From contig JASGIT010000001.1 of the NCBI GenBank assembly GCA_047601665.1, positions 2,294,001-2,358,000 of the forward strand: a stretch of DNA of 64,000 nucleotides, in the 5' to 3' direction. This document shows, piece after piece, positions 1-7,899 of the stretch; within the stretch, counting starts at the first letter, position 1; the number at the start of each line of letters is the position of its first letter. The position numbers and the translations under genes were made by a program. A model generated the notes under the pieces. It was not told the origin of the DNA. It was given only the letters and a program-made list of their open reading frames with translations, and made no database searches. Source of the DNA: JASGIT01 sp047601665. GTDB lineage: Bacteria > Pseudomonadota > Gammaproteobacteria > Burkholderiales > Burkholderiaceae_C.

Positions 1-433
1 CGTCCTCGTCCAGTTCGCGCAGCGCGGCCACGGCGGCATCGGCGTCGAAAGCGCCGTTGTTCAGGGCGGCCTCGATCAGCGCCTGCGCATTCTCGAACGC
101 CTGCCGGCCCACGGCTTCCTCGCTGTATTCCACCACCACCTGGTACACGCCCGGCTCGTTCGTGGCGTGCACACGGCTGTAGGTCACGGGGCAGCCCGCC
201 TGGGCTTGCAAGGCGAGCGCTGCGGTTTGCAGCACGTGCGCCAGCGAGACGCCCGCGCCGCCCTCGGCGTGCAGGCTGCCCACCGCCGGGAACAGGGCGC
301 GCAGGCGGGTTTCAAAGCCGGGCAGGCGTTGAATGGCGCGCTCGTCCTCGGTGCAGGCCACGACGGCCTCGATGGCGGTGTGGCGGCTCCAGAGGTTGGG
401 GCCGCGCAGGGCGCGGGTGCGGGTCACTTCCAT
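1..433 (-). CDS. cphA: Cyanophycin synthetase CphA, N-terminal part (cut by window edge)
   Basis: Cyanophycin synthetase polymerises aspartate and arginine into multi-L-arginyl-poly-L-aspartate using ATP. Only the first 144 codons lie in the window. They begin MEVTRTRALRGPNLWSR, the usual start of the main CphA of Betaproteobacteria, and cover the N-terminal domain ahead of the ATP-grasp module. The start is the ATG at 433, 18 bases past the stop of the upstream cphA' gene, so the two are probably co-transcribed. The ATP-grasp and Mur-ligase-like domains must lie to the left of position 1. The family call rests on the N-terminal motif and the neighbouring paralogue. Confidence 0.85.
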   Translation of the reverse strand, partial: MEVTRTRALRGPNLWSRHTAIEAVVACTEDERAIQRLPGFETRLRALFPAVGSLHAEGGAGVSLAHVLQTAALALQAQAGCPVTYSRVHATNEPGVYQVVVEYSEEAVGRQAFENAQALIEAALNNGAFDADAAVAALRELDED

Positions 434-451
434 GTTCTTTTCTCTCTTGTC

Positions 452-2638
452 TTAGCGCAGTTCGGGCTCGAAGGTCTTGATGCCGGCGGCGATCAGATCG
501 GGGGCAATGTCCAGCGCCCAGGCGGTGGCGACGATGGCGAGCAGCGTGTCGGTGTCGGTCGCCACGCACTGGCGGCCAAAGGTCAGGTCGGCCACGGCGC
601 CCAGGTCGTGCTCCGTGGCGCCCGTGGCCAGTACCACGCGGCCTTGCCGGGTCACCACGGCGCGGCCCGCGTCCTGGGCGCGGTGTTCCACGATGGCGGG
701 TAGGCTGGCGTCTTGCGCGTAGAGCACCACGGCGCCGTCGGACAGCGGGGCCAGTTCCAGCACCTGCGGTTCGGCGGCGTTGAGCACGGCGGCGCCTTGC
801 GGCAGCACCACGTCGATCTGCGTGCGCATCACCTTGTACATCTGCTCCTGTTCGTGCACGTCGAACTCGGCCAGGTCTTCCTTGCCGTCCATGTCGGTCA
901 CCACGCCGACCAGGCAGCGGTCGTAGGCCAGGCCGTCGCGCAGGATGGTGCGGGCGTTGCTCTCGATCACGGCGGCCTGCACGGTCTGGTTCATCAGCAG
1001 GCGGTGGGCGGCCTCCCAGTGCACGCTGTTCTTCGCGTCCACGCGGCGGCGGTCGAGGAACAGGCCGTCCTGGCAGGCCAGCCCGGTGTGGCGGCCGCCC
1101 AGGTGCATGAGCCACGCCACCACGCGCGCCAGCGTGCTGGTGCCGCGCGTGCCCGCCACGCCCACCAGGGGAATGCGGCCCGCGCGGCCTTCCTCGGCCT
1201 CTTCGGACGGGAACAGGTGCTCGGCGATCGCCTGGCCCACGGGGCGCGGTGCGCCCACGGCGGGCTTCAGGTGCATCAGCAGGCCGGGGCCTGCGTTCAC
1301 TTCGACGATCGCGCCGCCCTGTTCGTGCAGCGGCCGGGAGATGTCCTGCGCCACCATGTCGATGCCCGCGATGTCCAGCCCCACTACCTTGGCGGCCAGC
1401 TGGGCGATGTAGGCGACCTCGGGGTGCACGTCGTCGGTGCAGTCCACGGCGACGTTGCCGTTGCGCTGGATGACCACCTGCTGGCCGGATTCGGGCACGG
1501 ACTCGGGGGTCAGGTCCTGGCGCTTGATTTCGAGCTGGGCCTTGGCGTCGGTGTCCAGCACGATCAGTTCGAGCGGGTATTCCTCCTCGTGGCCGCGGCG
1601 CGGGTCGGAGTTGAGCTGGCTCTCGATCAGCTCGCGCACGGTGTTGCGGCCATTGCCGGTGATGCTCACCACCTCGCCGCGCGCGGCGGCCACCACCTTG
1701 CCGCCCACGACCAGGATGCGGTGCTCGTCGCCGGGGATGAAGCGCTCCACCATCACGTCGCTGCCCTCGGGGTAGGCGACGTGGTAGGCGGCCTCGATGT
1801 CTTCCTTCTTGCGCAGGTCCAGCGTCACGCCCCGGCCGTGGTTGCCGTCGCTGGGCTTGACCACCACGGGCAGGCCGATGTCCTGCGCGGCCTCCCAGGC
1901 CTTCTCGGGGCTTTCGACGATCTGGCCGTCGGGAATGGGCACGCCGCAGGCCTTGAGCAGGCTCTTGGTCAGGTCCTTGTCCGATGCAATGCCCTCGGCA
2001 ATGGCGCTGGTGCGCTCGGTCTCCGCCGTCCAGATGCGGCGCTGGCTGGCGCCGTAGCCCAGCTGCACCAGGTTGCCGTCGTTCAGGCGGATGTGCGGAA
2101 TGCCCCGGTCGGTGGCCGCCGTCACGATGCAGGCGGTGCTGGGGCCGAGGTACTGGTCATCGACCTCGGTACGCACGCGCGCCACGGCGGCGGGCACGTC
2201 GAACGGCTCGTCGTTGATGGCGGCCATGATCAGGCGGTGGCCCTGCTCCAGCGCCACGCGGGCCACGCGCTCGTCCCGCGCGCGGAACACCATGCGGTAC
2301 ACGCCGTGCCGGCTGGTGCTGCGCGTCTGGCCGAAGCCCGTGGGCATACCAGCCAGGTTGAGCAGTTCGATCACGATGTGCTCCAGCACGTGGCCGCACC
2401 AGGTGCCCTCCTGCAGCCGCTGCAGGAAGCCGCCGCGCTCGCCTACGCCGCAGTGGTGCTCGATCAGCGCGGGCAGCCAGGCGGTCAGCCGGTCGTTGAA
2501 GCCGGGCAGCAGGTTGGAGGGGTGGTCTTCGAGCTTGCCCAGATCGAGCCAGACTTCCAGGCAGGGGCGGTAAGTCCAGATGTTGGGGCCGCGCAGGTAG
2601 TTGATGCGCAGGAGTTGGATGTCGTCGAATTTCGCCAT
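452..2638 (-). CDS. cphA': Cyanophycin synthetase-like protein CphA' (second paralogue)
   Basis: This is a 728-residue CphA homologue. The N-terminal domain spans about 1-160. An ATP-grasp domain follows at about 210-475, with VVVKPSDGNHGRGV near 258-271 and the metal/ATP-binding VEVNAGPG near 445. The rest is a Mur-ligase-like domain. The P-loop of that last domain, near 496, reads GTRGTST where active CphA normally has GTNGKTTT, so the phosphate-binding lysine is absent. The protein is also shorter than full CphA enzymes (about 850-900 residues). It lies immediately upstream of cphA, as in other Betaproteobacteria with a cphA'/cphA pair. Whether it polymerises, primes or assists CphA is not known from sequence. 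The start is the ATG at 2638. Confidence 0.9.
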   Translation of the reverse strand: MAKFDDIQLLRINYLRGPNIWTYRPCLEVWLDLGKLEDHPSNLLPGFNDRLTAWLPALIEHHCGVGERGGFLQRLQEGTWCGHVLEHIVIELLNLAGMPTGFGQTRSTSRHGVYRMVFRARDERVARVALEQGHRLIMAAINDEPFDVPAAVARVRTEVDDQYLGPSTACIVTAATDRGIPHIRLNDGNLVQLGYGASQRRIWTAETERTSAIAEGIASDKDLTKSLLKACGVPIPDGQIVESPEKAWEAAQDIGLPVVVKPSDGNHGRGVTLDLRKKEDIEAAYHVAYPEGSDVMVERFIPGDEHRILVVGGKVVAAARGEVVSITGNGRNTVRELIESQLNSDPRRGHEEEYPLELIVLDTDAKAQLEIKRQDLTPESVPESGQQVVIQRNGNVAVDCTDDVHPEVAYIAQLAAKVVGLDIAGIDMVAQDISRPLHEQGGAIVEVNAGPGLLMHLKPAVGAPRPVGQAIAEHLFPSEEAEEGRAGRIPLVGVAGTRGTSTLARVVAWLMHLGGRHTGLACQDGLFLDRRRVDAKNSVHWEAAHRLLMNQTVQAAVIESNARTILRDGLAYDRCLVGVVTDMDGKEDLAEFDVHEQEQMYKVMRTQIDVVLPQGAAVLNAAEPQVLELAPLSDGAVVLYAQDASLPAIVEHRAQDAGRAVVTRQGRVVLATGATEHDLGAVADLTFGRQCVATDTDTLLAIVATAWALDIAPDLIAAGIKTFEPELR

Positions 2639-2739
2639 GAATTTCAGCGGTGAGTAGGTCCGTGCAGTCTAGGTTACTGCGCTTTTGTCAGCGTGTAGGC
2701 TGGGGCCGACGTTAAGGGAGGACGTATATTTGCCCACAC

Positions 2740-5007
2740 ATGCAACATCAACCCTCCGCGGATGCTTTGCGCAATGAACTCCGCTCCCAGCTGTCTCCTT
2801 CTGAAAACGTCCAGGCCAGCCTGGACGTTGACCTTTCCACCGGTTTGCAATTCGGCAGCGGCCATGTCGCGCTGACCGAGGGCCGCCTGCTGGCGCGCGC
2901 GCCGGGCGAGGCGCGGTTCCAAAGCTGGAACCTCGCCCCCGGCCTGGGCCTGCGGATGCTCGACCACGGCGGCGTGGGCACGCTGGAACTGCACGACGAA
3001 CACCAAAGGCTGGCGCTCTGGCGCTTCACCCTCGGCGGCCACGCGCAGGCCGTGCGGCTGGTGCAGAAGTTCGAGCAGCAGCTTGACCGCCTGGGCAACG
3101 CTGCCCCGCACGCCCATGTGGCCGAAGAAGCCCTGTGCCCCACCTGCGGCGAGGCCCTGCCGCCCGACAGCGACGAATGCCCCGCCTGCGCCCGCGCGCA
3201 GCAGCCGCCCACGTCCACCTGGGTGCTGCTGCGGCTGTGGCGCTTTGCCCAGCCTTACAAAAAACAGCTGGCGCTGGGCTTTGGCCTCACGCTGGCCTCC
3301 ACCGCCGCCACGCTGGTGCCGCCGTACATGACGATTCCGCTCATGGACGACATCCTCATCCCCTACCAGAACGGCAAGGCCATCGACCTGCACATGGTGA
3401 TGCTGTACTTGGGCGGCCTGCTGCTGGCCGCGCTGCTGGCCTGGGGGCTGGGCTGGGCGCGTACCTACATCCTGGCGCTGGTGTCCGAGCGGCTCGGGGC
3501 CGACCTGCGCACGGCCACGTATGAGCACCTGCTCACGCTCTCGCTCGACTACTTCGGGGGCAAGCGCACGGGCGACCTGATGGCGCGCATCGGCTCGGAG
3601 ACGGACCGCATCAACGTCTTCCTCTCCTTGCACGCGCTGGATTTCGTCAATGACGTGCTGATGATTGTGATGACCGCCGTCATCCTGTTCTCCATCAACC
3701 CCTGGCTGGCCCTGGTCACGCTGGTGCCGCTGCCCTTCATCGCGTGGCTCATCCACACCGTGCGCGACAAGCTGCGCACCGGCTTCGAGCGCATCGACCG
3801 CGTGTGGAGCGAGGTCACTAACGTGCTGGCCGACACCATCCCCGGCATCCGCGTGGTCAAGGCCTTCGCCCAGGAAAAGCGCGAGGCCCAGCGCTTCCGC
3901 GACGCCAACCAGCACAACCTGGAGGTGAACGACCGCCTCAACAAGACCTGGAGCCTGTTCTCGCCCACGGTCTCGCTGATGACCGAGGTGGGCCTGCTCG
4001 TGGTCTGGGCCTTCGGCATCTGGCTGGTGGCGCACAACCAGATCACGGTGGGCGTGCTGGCCGCGTTCATCGCCTACATCGGGCGCTTCTACACGCGGCT
4101 CGATTCCATGAGCCGCATCGTCTCCGTCACGCAGAAGGCGGCGGCGGGGGCCAAGCGCATCTTCGACATCCTCGACCACGTGAGCAACGTGCCCGACCCG
4201 GCCAACCCGGTGAAGCTGGAGCGCGTGGAAGGAGCCATCCAGATGCGCAACCTGGGCTTCCGCTACGGCAGCCGCGCGGTCATCAAGGGGCTGGATTTGG
4301 ACATCCGCCCTGGCGAGATGATCGGCCTGGTGGGCCACAGCGGCTCGGGCAAGAGCACGCTGGTCAACCTGATCAGCCGCTTCTACGACGTGTCCGATGG
4401 CTCCATCCAGGTCGACGGCGTGGACGTGCGCCGCTTCGCCGTGGCCGACTACCGCCGCCACATCGGGCTGGTGCTGCAGGAGCCGTTTTTGTTCTTCGGC
4501 ACCATCGCCGAGAACATCGCCTACGGCAAGCCGCACGCCACGCGCGCCGAGATCGTGGCCGCCGCGCGCGCCGCGCACGCGCACGAATTCATCCTGCGCC
4601 TGCCGCACGGCTACGACTCGCTGGTGGGCGAGCGCGGCCAGGGCCTGTCGGGCGGCGAGCGCCAGCGCATTTCCATCGCGCGCGCGCTGCTGATCGACCC
4701 ACGCATCCTTATCCTCGACGAAGCCACCTCCGCCGTGGACACCGAGACCGAGAAGGAAATCCAGAAGGCGCTGGACAACCTCGTCCAGGGCCGCACGACG
4801 ATCGCCATTGCGCACCGCCTGTCCACCTTGCGCAAGGCGGACCGTCTCGTGGTGATGGACCGGGGCGAGGTCGTCGAAGTCGGCCCGCACGACGAGTTGA
4901 TGGCCCAACAGGGCGCGTACTGGCGTCTGTATGAAGCCCAACAGCGCCGCGCCGAGGAAGACGCCGAAGCGGCGGGCGTGCTGGTGTCCCATTCGGCAGG
5001 GAAGTGA
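2740..5007 (+). CDS. Cyanophycin-locus ABC transporter, fused permease and ATPase with N-terminal zinc ribbon
   Basis: A 755-residue exporter-type ABC half-transporter. Residues 1-125 form a non-membrane beta-rich region. A four-cysteine ribbon follows (CPTC near 133 and CPAC near 147). A six-helix ABC membrane domain spans about 175-460 and an ATPase domain about 500-740, with Walker A GHSGSGKST near 533, signature LSGGERQR near 637 and Walker B ILILDEATS near 657. This N-terminal extension is not part of ordinary MsbA-like transporters. The gene is divergent from cphA', and the DUF1854 gene follows at once. Proteins of this type are annotated elsewhere as cyanophycin metabolism-associated ABC transporters. 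The substrate is unknown. A TATATT hexamer at 2725-2730 is a possible -10 box. Confidence 0.85.
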   Translation: MQHQPSADALRNELRSQLSPSENVQASLDVDLSTGLQFGSGHVALTEGRLLARAPGEARFQSWNLAPGLGLRMLDHGGVGTLELHDEHQRLALWRFTLGGHAQAVRLVQKFEQQLDRLGNAAPHAHVAEEALCPTCGEALPPDSDECPACARAQQPPTSTWVLLRLWRFAQPYKKQLALGFGLTLASTAATLVPPYMTIPLMDDILIPYQNGKAIDLHMVMLYLGGLLLAALLAWGLGWARTYILALVSERLGADLRTATYEHLLTLSLDYFGGKRTGDLMARIGSETDRINVFLSLHALDFVNDVLMIVMTAVILFSINPWLALVTLVPLPFIAWLIHTVRDKLRTGFERIDRVWSEVTNVLADTIPGIRVVKAFAQEKREAQRFRDANQHNLEVNDRLNKTWSLFSPTVSLMTEVGLLVVWAFGIWLVAHNQITVGVLAAFIAYIGRFYTRLDSMSRIVSVTQKAAAGAKRIFDILDHVSNVPDPANPVKLERVEGAIQMRNLGFRYGSRAVIKGLDLDIRPGEMIGLVGHSGSGKSTLVNLISRFYDVSDGSIQVDGVDVRRFAVADYRRHIGLVLQEPFLFFGTIAENIAYGKPHATRAEIVAAARAAHAHEFILRLPHGYDSLVGERGQGLSGGERQRISIARALLIDPRILILDEATSAVDTETEKEIQKALDNLVQGRTTIAIAHRLSTLRKADRLVVMDRGEVVEVGPHDELMAQQGAYWRLYEAQQRRAEEDAEAAGVLVSHSAGK

Positions 5008-5009
5008 CC

Positions 5010-5474
5010 ATGAACATCCAACTGACCCGCAACGCCCAGGGCCGCCTGGACCTGACCCTGGCCGATGGCACCGTGCATTCCGCCGTGGTGCCGGTGCGCG
5101 CCTTTCCCATCGCCGCGCCCGATGAGGGGCTGTCGCTGGTGGGCGCGGATGGACACGAACTGCTCTGGCTGGAGCGCCTGTCCGATCTGCCCGGCGCCGC
5201 CCGTGCCCTGGTCGAGGAAGAACTGGCCGTGCGCGAGTTCGTGCCCACCATCCAGAAGATCCGCAGCGTATCGAGCTTCTCCATGCCCAGCACCTGGGAG
5301 CTGGACACCGACCGGGGCCCCGCGCGCCTGCAGCTCAAGGCCGAGGAAGACATCCGCCGCCTGCAAGGCCGCACGCACCTGCTGATCGCCAGCAGCGACG
5401 GCGTGCAGTTCCGCGTGCGCGACACGGGGGTGCTGGACCGGCACTCGCGCAAGCTGCTGGAGCGGTTTTTGTAG
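5010..5474 (+). CDS. DUF1854 family protein linked to the cyanophycin ABC transporter
   Basis: A 154-residue soluble protein of the DUF1854 family, with no signal peptide or membrane segment. The chosen ATG at 5010 has AGGGAAG upstream and lies 2 bases after the stop of the ABC gene. An in-frame GTG at 5004 would give a 4-base overlap and is the alternative. The fixed pairing with the ABC exporter and the cphA genes suggests a role in cyanophycin metabolism or transport. No biochemical function is evident from motifs. A long hairpin overlaps its stop codon. Confidence 0.8.
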   Translation: MNIQLTRNAQGRLDLTLADGTVHSAVVPVRAFPIAAPDEGLSLVGADGHELLWLERLSDLPGAARALVEEELAVREFVPTIQKIRSVSSFSMPSTWELDTDRGPARLQLKAEEDIRRLQGRTHLLIASSDGVQFRVRDTGVLDRHSRKLLERFL

Positions 5475-5505
5475 GTACAAACCCGTAGCCTGCAAAAAAC
5501 CGCTC
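5460..5505 (+). terminator. Long hairpin overlapping the DUF1854 stop codon
   Basis: The arms GAGCGGTTTTTGTAGG (5460-5475) and CCTGCAAAAAACCGCTC (5489-5505) pair over about 16 bp with one bulged A and one G-U, around a 13-base loop. The stop codon of the DUF1854 gene lies inside the left arm. There is no clean U-tract after it, so intrinsic termination is uncertain. The right arm runs into the possible sigma-28 -35 element. Confidence 0.4.
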
Positions 5506-5530
5506 AAGTTATCCCTCAGGTTGCCGTAAG
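5504..5530 (+). promoter_or_regulatory. Sigma-28 (FliA)-like promoter
   Basis: TCAAGTTA at 5504-5511, an 11-base spacer, then GCCGTAAG at 5523-5530. This matches the flagellar sigma-28 consensus TAAAGTTT-N11-GCCGATAA in both elements and in exact spacing, with two mismatches in each box. It lies 55 bases before the ATG at 5586. Confidence 0.5.
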
Positions 5531-5585
5531 ACCGGTACGAGACAGGCAAAACTCCGCCTGCCCCCATCAGCCGAGGGATCACATC

Positions 5586-6056
5586 ATGCAAGTGCCATCT
5601 GTAGACCGCATCAACAGCACCGCCGCGTGGCGCACGCAGGGCGCTGATTTGTACTCCACGGGCGCATCGGGCGCGGTGCCCGTGCGCCCGGTCAACCCCG
5701 TCACGCCTGTCGAATCGGTGGACAAGCTGGGCGAGGGCGCCACCACGGCGCGCGCCGCCGCCTCCGCGCATACGCCCGACAAGCCCGTGGCGACCGACCA
5801 GGGCAACCGCGACTGGACGACCAGCGACGCGCAAAAGACCCAGTCGGCCGAAAAGGAAAAGAACGAGCCGCCCAAGGAGCCGATCTCCAAGCAGCTGATG
5901 GAGTTCGTGCAGTCCATGTGGCGTGCCAGCACCATGGCCGTGGACCTGGCCGACACCACCAGCAAGGCCACGCTGCAGGAGCGCATGGCGCAGCAGGTGA
6001 AGAACGACCAGTCGCCGGTCTACTCGGCCCCGACGGTCAAGCGCACGGGCAGCTGA
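5586..6056 (+). CDS. Hypothetical 156-residue protein behind a sigma-28-like promoter
   Basis: I do not recognise this protein. It is hydrophilic, with no signal peptide or membrane helix. Residues 1-105 are rich in Ala, Thr, Pro, Lys and Glu and look disordered. The part from about 100 to 145 (ISKQLMEFVQSMWRAS onward) looks helical and amphipathic. The start is the ATG at 5586 with GAGGGA 7 bases upstream. Codon use matches its neighbours. The upstream sigma-28-like promoter suggests expression with late flagellar or chemotaxis genes, but no flagellar gene is nearby. Confidence 0.65.
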   Translation: MQVPSVDRINSTAAWRTQGADLYSTGASGAVPVRPVNPVTPVESVDKLGEGATTARAAASAHTPDKPVATDQGNRDWTTSDAQKTQSAEKEKNEPPKEPISKQLMEFVQSMWRASTMAVDLADTTSKATLQERMAQQVKNDQSPVYSAPTVKRTGS

Positions 6057-6413
6057 TCAACGCTGCTGCGCTGGCGCGGCGGCGGCCTTGGCGGCGCGGT
6101 ACTTCACGGCGAAGGCGCGCACTTCCTCGTAGGTGACGAAGCCGTCATGGTTGGTGTCGGCGTCGTCAAAGGCATTGGCCAGGCGCGGGAACAGCGCCAC
6201 TTCCTGGCGGCTCAGCTTGCCGTCGCCATTGAAGTCCAGCATCTTGAACTGCTGCTGGGCCTTGATTTCGCCTTTGGTCAGGGTCGCGGAGGCCGCGGCC
6301 CGGGGCGGCTGGGGCTGCGCACGGGCCGGAACCTGACCGCAGGCCAGCGCCGCCGCCAGCGCCATCGACCCCATGGGAATGGGGCGTCTCATGGTCGGGA
6401 TATAGGATTGCAT
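6057..6413 (-). CDS. Secreted EF-hand domain protein
   Basis: A 118-residue protein with an N-terminal signal peptide: the hydrophobic MALAAALACG, and a possible cleavage after ARAQ near 33. Two EF-hand calcium-binding loops follow: DFNGDGKLSRQE near 60 and DTNHDGFVTYEE near 86. Both have Asp/Asn ligands at positions 1, 3 and 5 and Glu at 12, so both look able to bind Ca2+. The start at 6413 gives the longest plausible signal peptide; the ATG at 6392 (MRRPIP) is an alternative. It is transcribed alone. Likely a periplasmic calcium-binding protein of unknown role. Confidence 0.7.
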   Translation of the reverse strand: MQSYIPTMRRPIPMGSMALAAALACGQVPARAQPQPPRAAASATLTKGEIKAQQQFKMLDFNGDGKLSRQEVALFPRLANAFDDADTNHDGFVTYEEVRAFAVKYRAAKAAAAPAQQR

Positions 6414-6425
6414 GGGTACATGGTT

Positions 6426-6437
6426 CCCCATATGGGG
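6426..6437. promoter_or_regulatory. 12-bp perfect palindrome upstream of the EF-hand gene
   Basis: CCCCATATGGGG is a perfect inverted repeat 13 bases upstream of the EF-hand start codon. It could be an operator, but it has no known owner. It occurs once here and may be chance. Confidence 0.2.
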
Positions 6438-6568
6438 CCGAAGTTCATGCCTGCAATGCAAACCGGCAGCACTTTCACCAACGGTTGCAGTCCCTCTCCC
6501 AAGTCCCCGTAAACACTGGGAATTTGCAACACCGCCGCGCAGGGGCAGGGCCATGCGCGGAGGGTTGC

Positions 6569-7771
6569 TTACCAGTTCGCCTCGCGTTCCGGCGTGGCGC
6601 TGATGCGGTGGATGGACAGGTCGGCGCCGTCGAATTCCTCTTCCTGGCTCAGCCGCAGGCCCACGGCGGCCTTGAGCGCGCCGTACACCGCAAAGCCGCC
6701 GAGCAGGGCCCAGGCTACGCCCATCAGGGTGCCGATGATCTGCGCGCCCAGGTGCACTCCGCCCAGGCCGCCCAGCGCCTGCGCACCAAAAATGCCCGCC
6801 GCGATGCCGCCCCAGGCGCCGCACAGGCCGTGCAGCGGCCACACGCCCAGCACGTCGTCGATCTTCCACTTGTTCTGCGTGAGCGTGAACATGGCCACGA
6901 AGATGGCGCCGGCCACCGCGCCCACCACCAATGCACCAAGCGGGTGCATCAGGTCCGAGCCCGCGCACACGGCCACCAGGCCGGCCAGCGGGCCGTTGTG
7001 CACGAAGCCGGGGTCGTTCTTGCCCAGCAGCAGCGCCGTGAGCGTGCCGCCCACCATGGCCATGAGCGAATTGACCGCGACCAGGCCGGAAATCTTGTCC
7101 AGCGTCTGCGCGCTCATCACGTTGAAGCCGAACCAGCCCACCGTGAGAATCCACGCGCCCAGCGCCAGGAAGGGGATGCTCGACGGCGGGTGCGCCGAGA
7201 TCGCGCCATCGCGCCGGTAGCGGTTGCTGCGCGCGCCCAGCAGCAGCACGGCGGCCAGGGCGATCCAGCCGCCCACGGCGTGCACCACCACGCTGCCCGC
7301 GAAATCGTGGAACTCGGCGCCGGTCAACGACTTGATCCAGCCCTGCACGCCGAAATGCCCGTTCCAGGCGATGCCCTCGAAGAACGGGTAGACGAAGCCC
7401 ACGATCACCGCCGTGGCGATCAGCTGCGGCCAGAACTTGGCGCGTTCGGCGATGCCGCCCGAGATGATGGCCGGGATGGCCCCGGCGAACGTGAGCAGGA
7501 AGAAGAACTTGACCAGCGCGTAGCCGTTGTGCGCCGCCAGCTGCCCGGCCCCCACGAAGAAGCCCGTGCCGTAGGCCACCGTGTAGCCCACGGCGAAATA
7601 GACCACGGTGGAGACCGAGAAATCGACCAGGATCTTCACCAGCGCGTTGACCTGGTTCTTGCGCCGCACGGTGCCCAGTTCCAGAAAAGCGAAACCCGCG
7701 TGCATGGCCAGGACCATGATCGCGCCCAACAAGACGAACAAGGCGTCCATGCCCTGTTTCAGTGCTTCCAT
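6569..7771 (-). CDS. amt: Ammonium transporter (Amt/MEP/Rh family)
   Basis: A 400-residue integral inner-membrane protein with about eleven transmembrane helices that conducts NH4+/NH3 into the cell. The conserved aspartate of FHDFAGS, the first pore histidine in VVVHAVGG and the second in WPLHGLCGAW are present. The ATG at 7771 is chosen because GAGGAAA precedes it at proper spacing; longer in-frame extensions lack one. No glnK/glnB gene adjoins it, unlike many amt loci. A sigma-54-like promoter lies 73-89 bases upstream, consistent with nitrogen control. Confidence 0.92.
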   Translation of the reverse strand: MEALKQGMDALFVLLGAIMVLAMHAGFAFLELGTVRRKNQVNALVKILVDFSVSTVVYFAVGYTVAYGTGFFVGAGQLAAHNGYALVKFFFLLTFAGAIPAIISGGIAERAKFWPQLIATAVIVGFVYPFFEGIAWNGHFGVQGWIKSLTGAEFHDFAGSVVVHAVGGWIALAAVLLLGARSNRYRRDGAISAHPPSSIPFLALGAWILTVGWFGFNVMSAQTLDKISGLVAVNSLMAMVGGTLTALLLGKNDPGFVHNGPLAGLVAVCAGSDLMHPLGALVVGAVAGAIFVAMFTLTQNKWKIDDVLGVWPLHGLCGAWGGIAAGIFGAQALGGLGGVHLGAQIIGTLMGVAWALLGGFAVYGALKAAVGLRLSQEEEFDGADLSIHRISATPEREANW

Positions 7772-7843
7772 GACGGCGTTTCCTCGGAAAGTTGTTTGGT
7801 TTTGGTGCTTGATTGCGGGAGGGGTCCGCAATGCACTCAAAAC

Positions 7844-7860
7844 AAGCAATTTCCGCGCCA
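7844..7860 (-). promoter_or_regulatory. Sigma-54-like promoter of amt
   Basis: On the minus strand the sequence reads TGGCGCGGAAATTGCTT. This fits the RpoN consensus TGGCACGNNNNTTGCW with one mismatch, with the GG and GC dinucleotides correctly spaced. It lies 73 bases upstream of the amt start codon. Nitrogen-regulated amt genes commonly use RpoN and NtrC. Confidence 0.6.
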
Positions 7861-7884
7861 GAGTGGGGTTTTTTGCTGGGAAAC

Positions 7885-7899
7885 GCCCCGGACTGGGGC
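7885..7899 (-). terminator. Possible terminator hairpin after gspF
   Basis: GCCCC-GGACT-GGGGC forms a 5-bp GC-rich stem directly after the gspF stop codon, followed on the minus strand by GTTTCCC. The U-tract is weak, so this may be only a 3' stabilising hairpin. Confidence 0.3.

Noticed and set aside
713..2653. Long plus-strand frame antisense to cphA'
   Set aside because: Translation is His/Gln/Arg-rich low-complexity sequence with no motif, typical of a GC-rich antisense frame over a clear gene.
2674..4992. 772-residue minus-strand frame opposite the ABC transporter
   Set aside because: The opposite strand encodes a complete ABC transporter with all motifs. The minus frame is compositionally skewed and motif-free.
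7771..7849. Longer amt start at 7849
   Set aside because: The extra 26 residues are not membrane-like, lie over the predicted sigma-54 promoter transcript start and lack a ribosome site. The ATG at 7771 has GAGGAAA.
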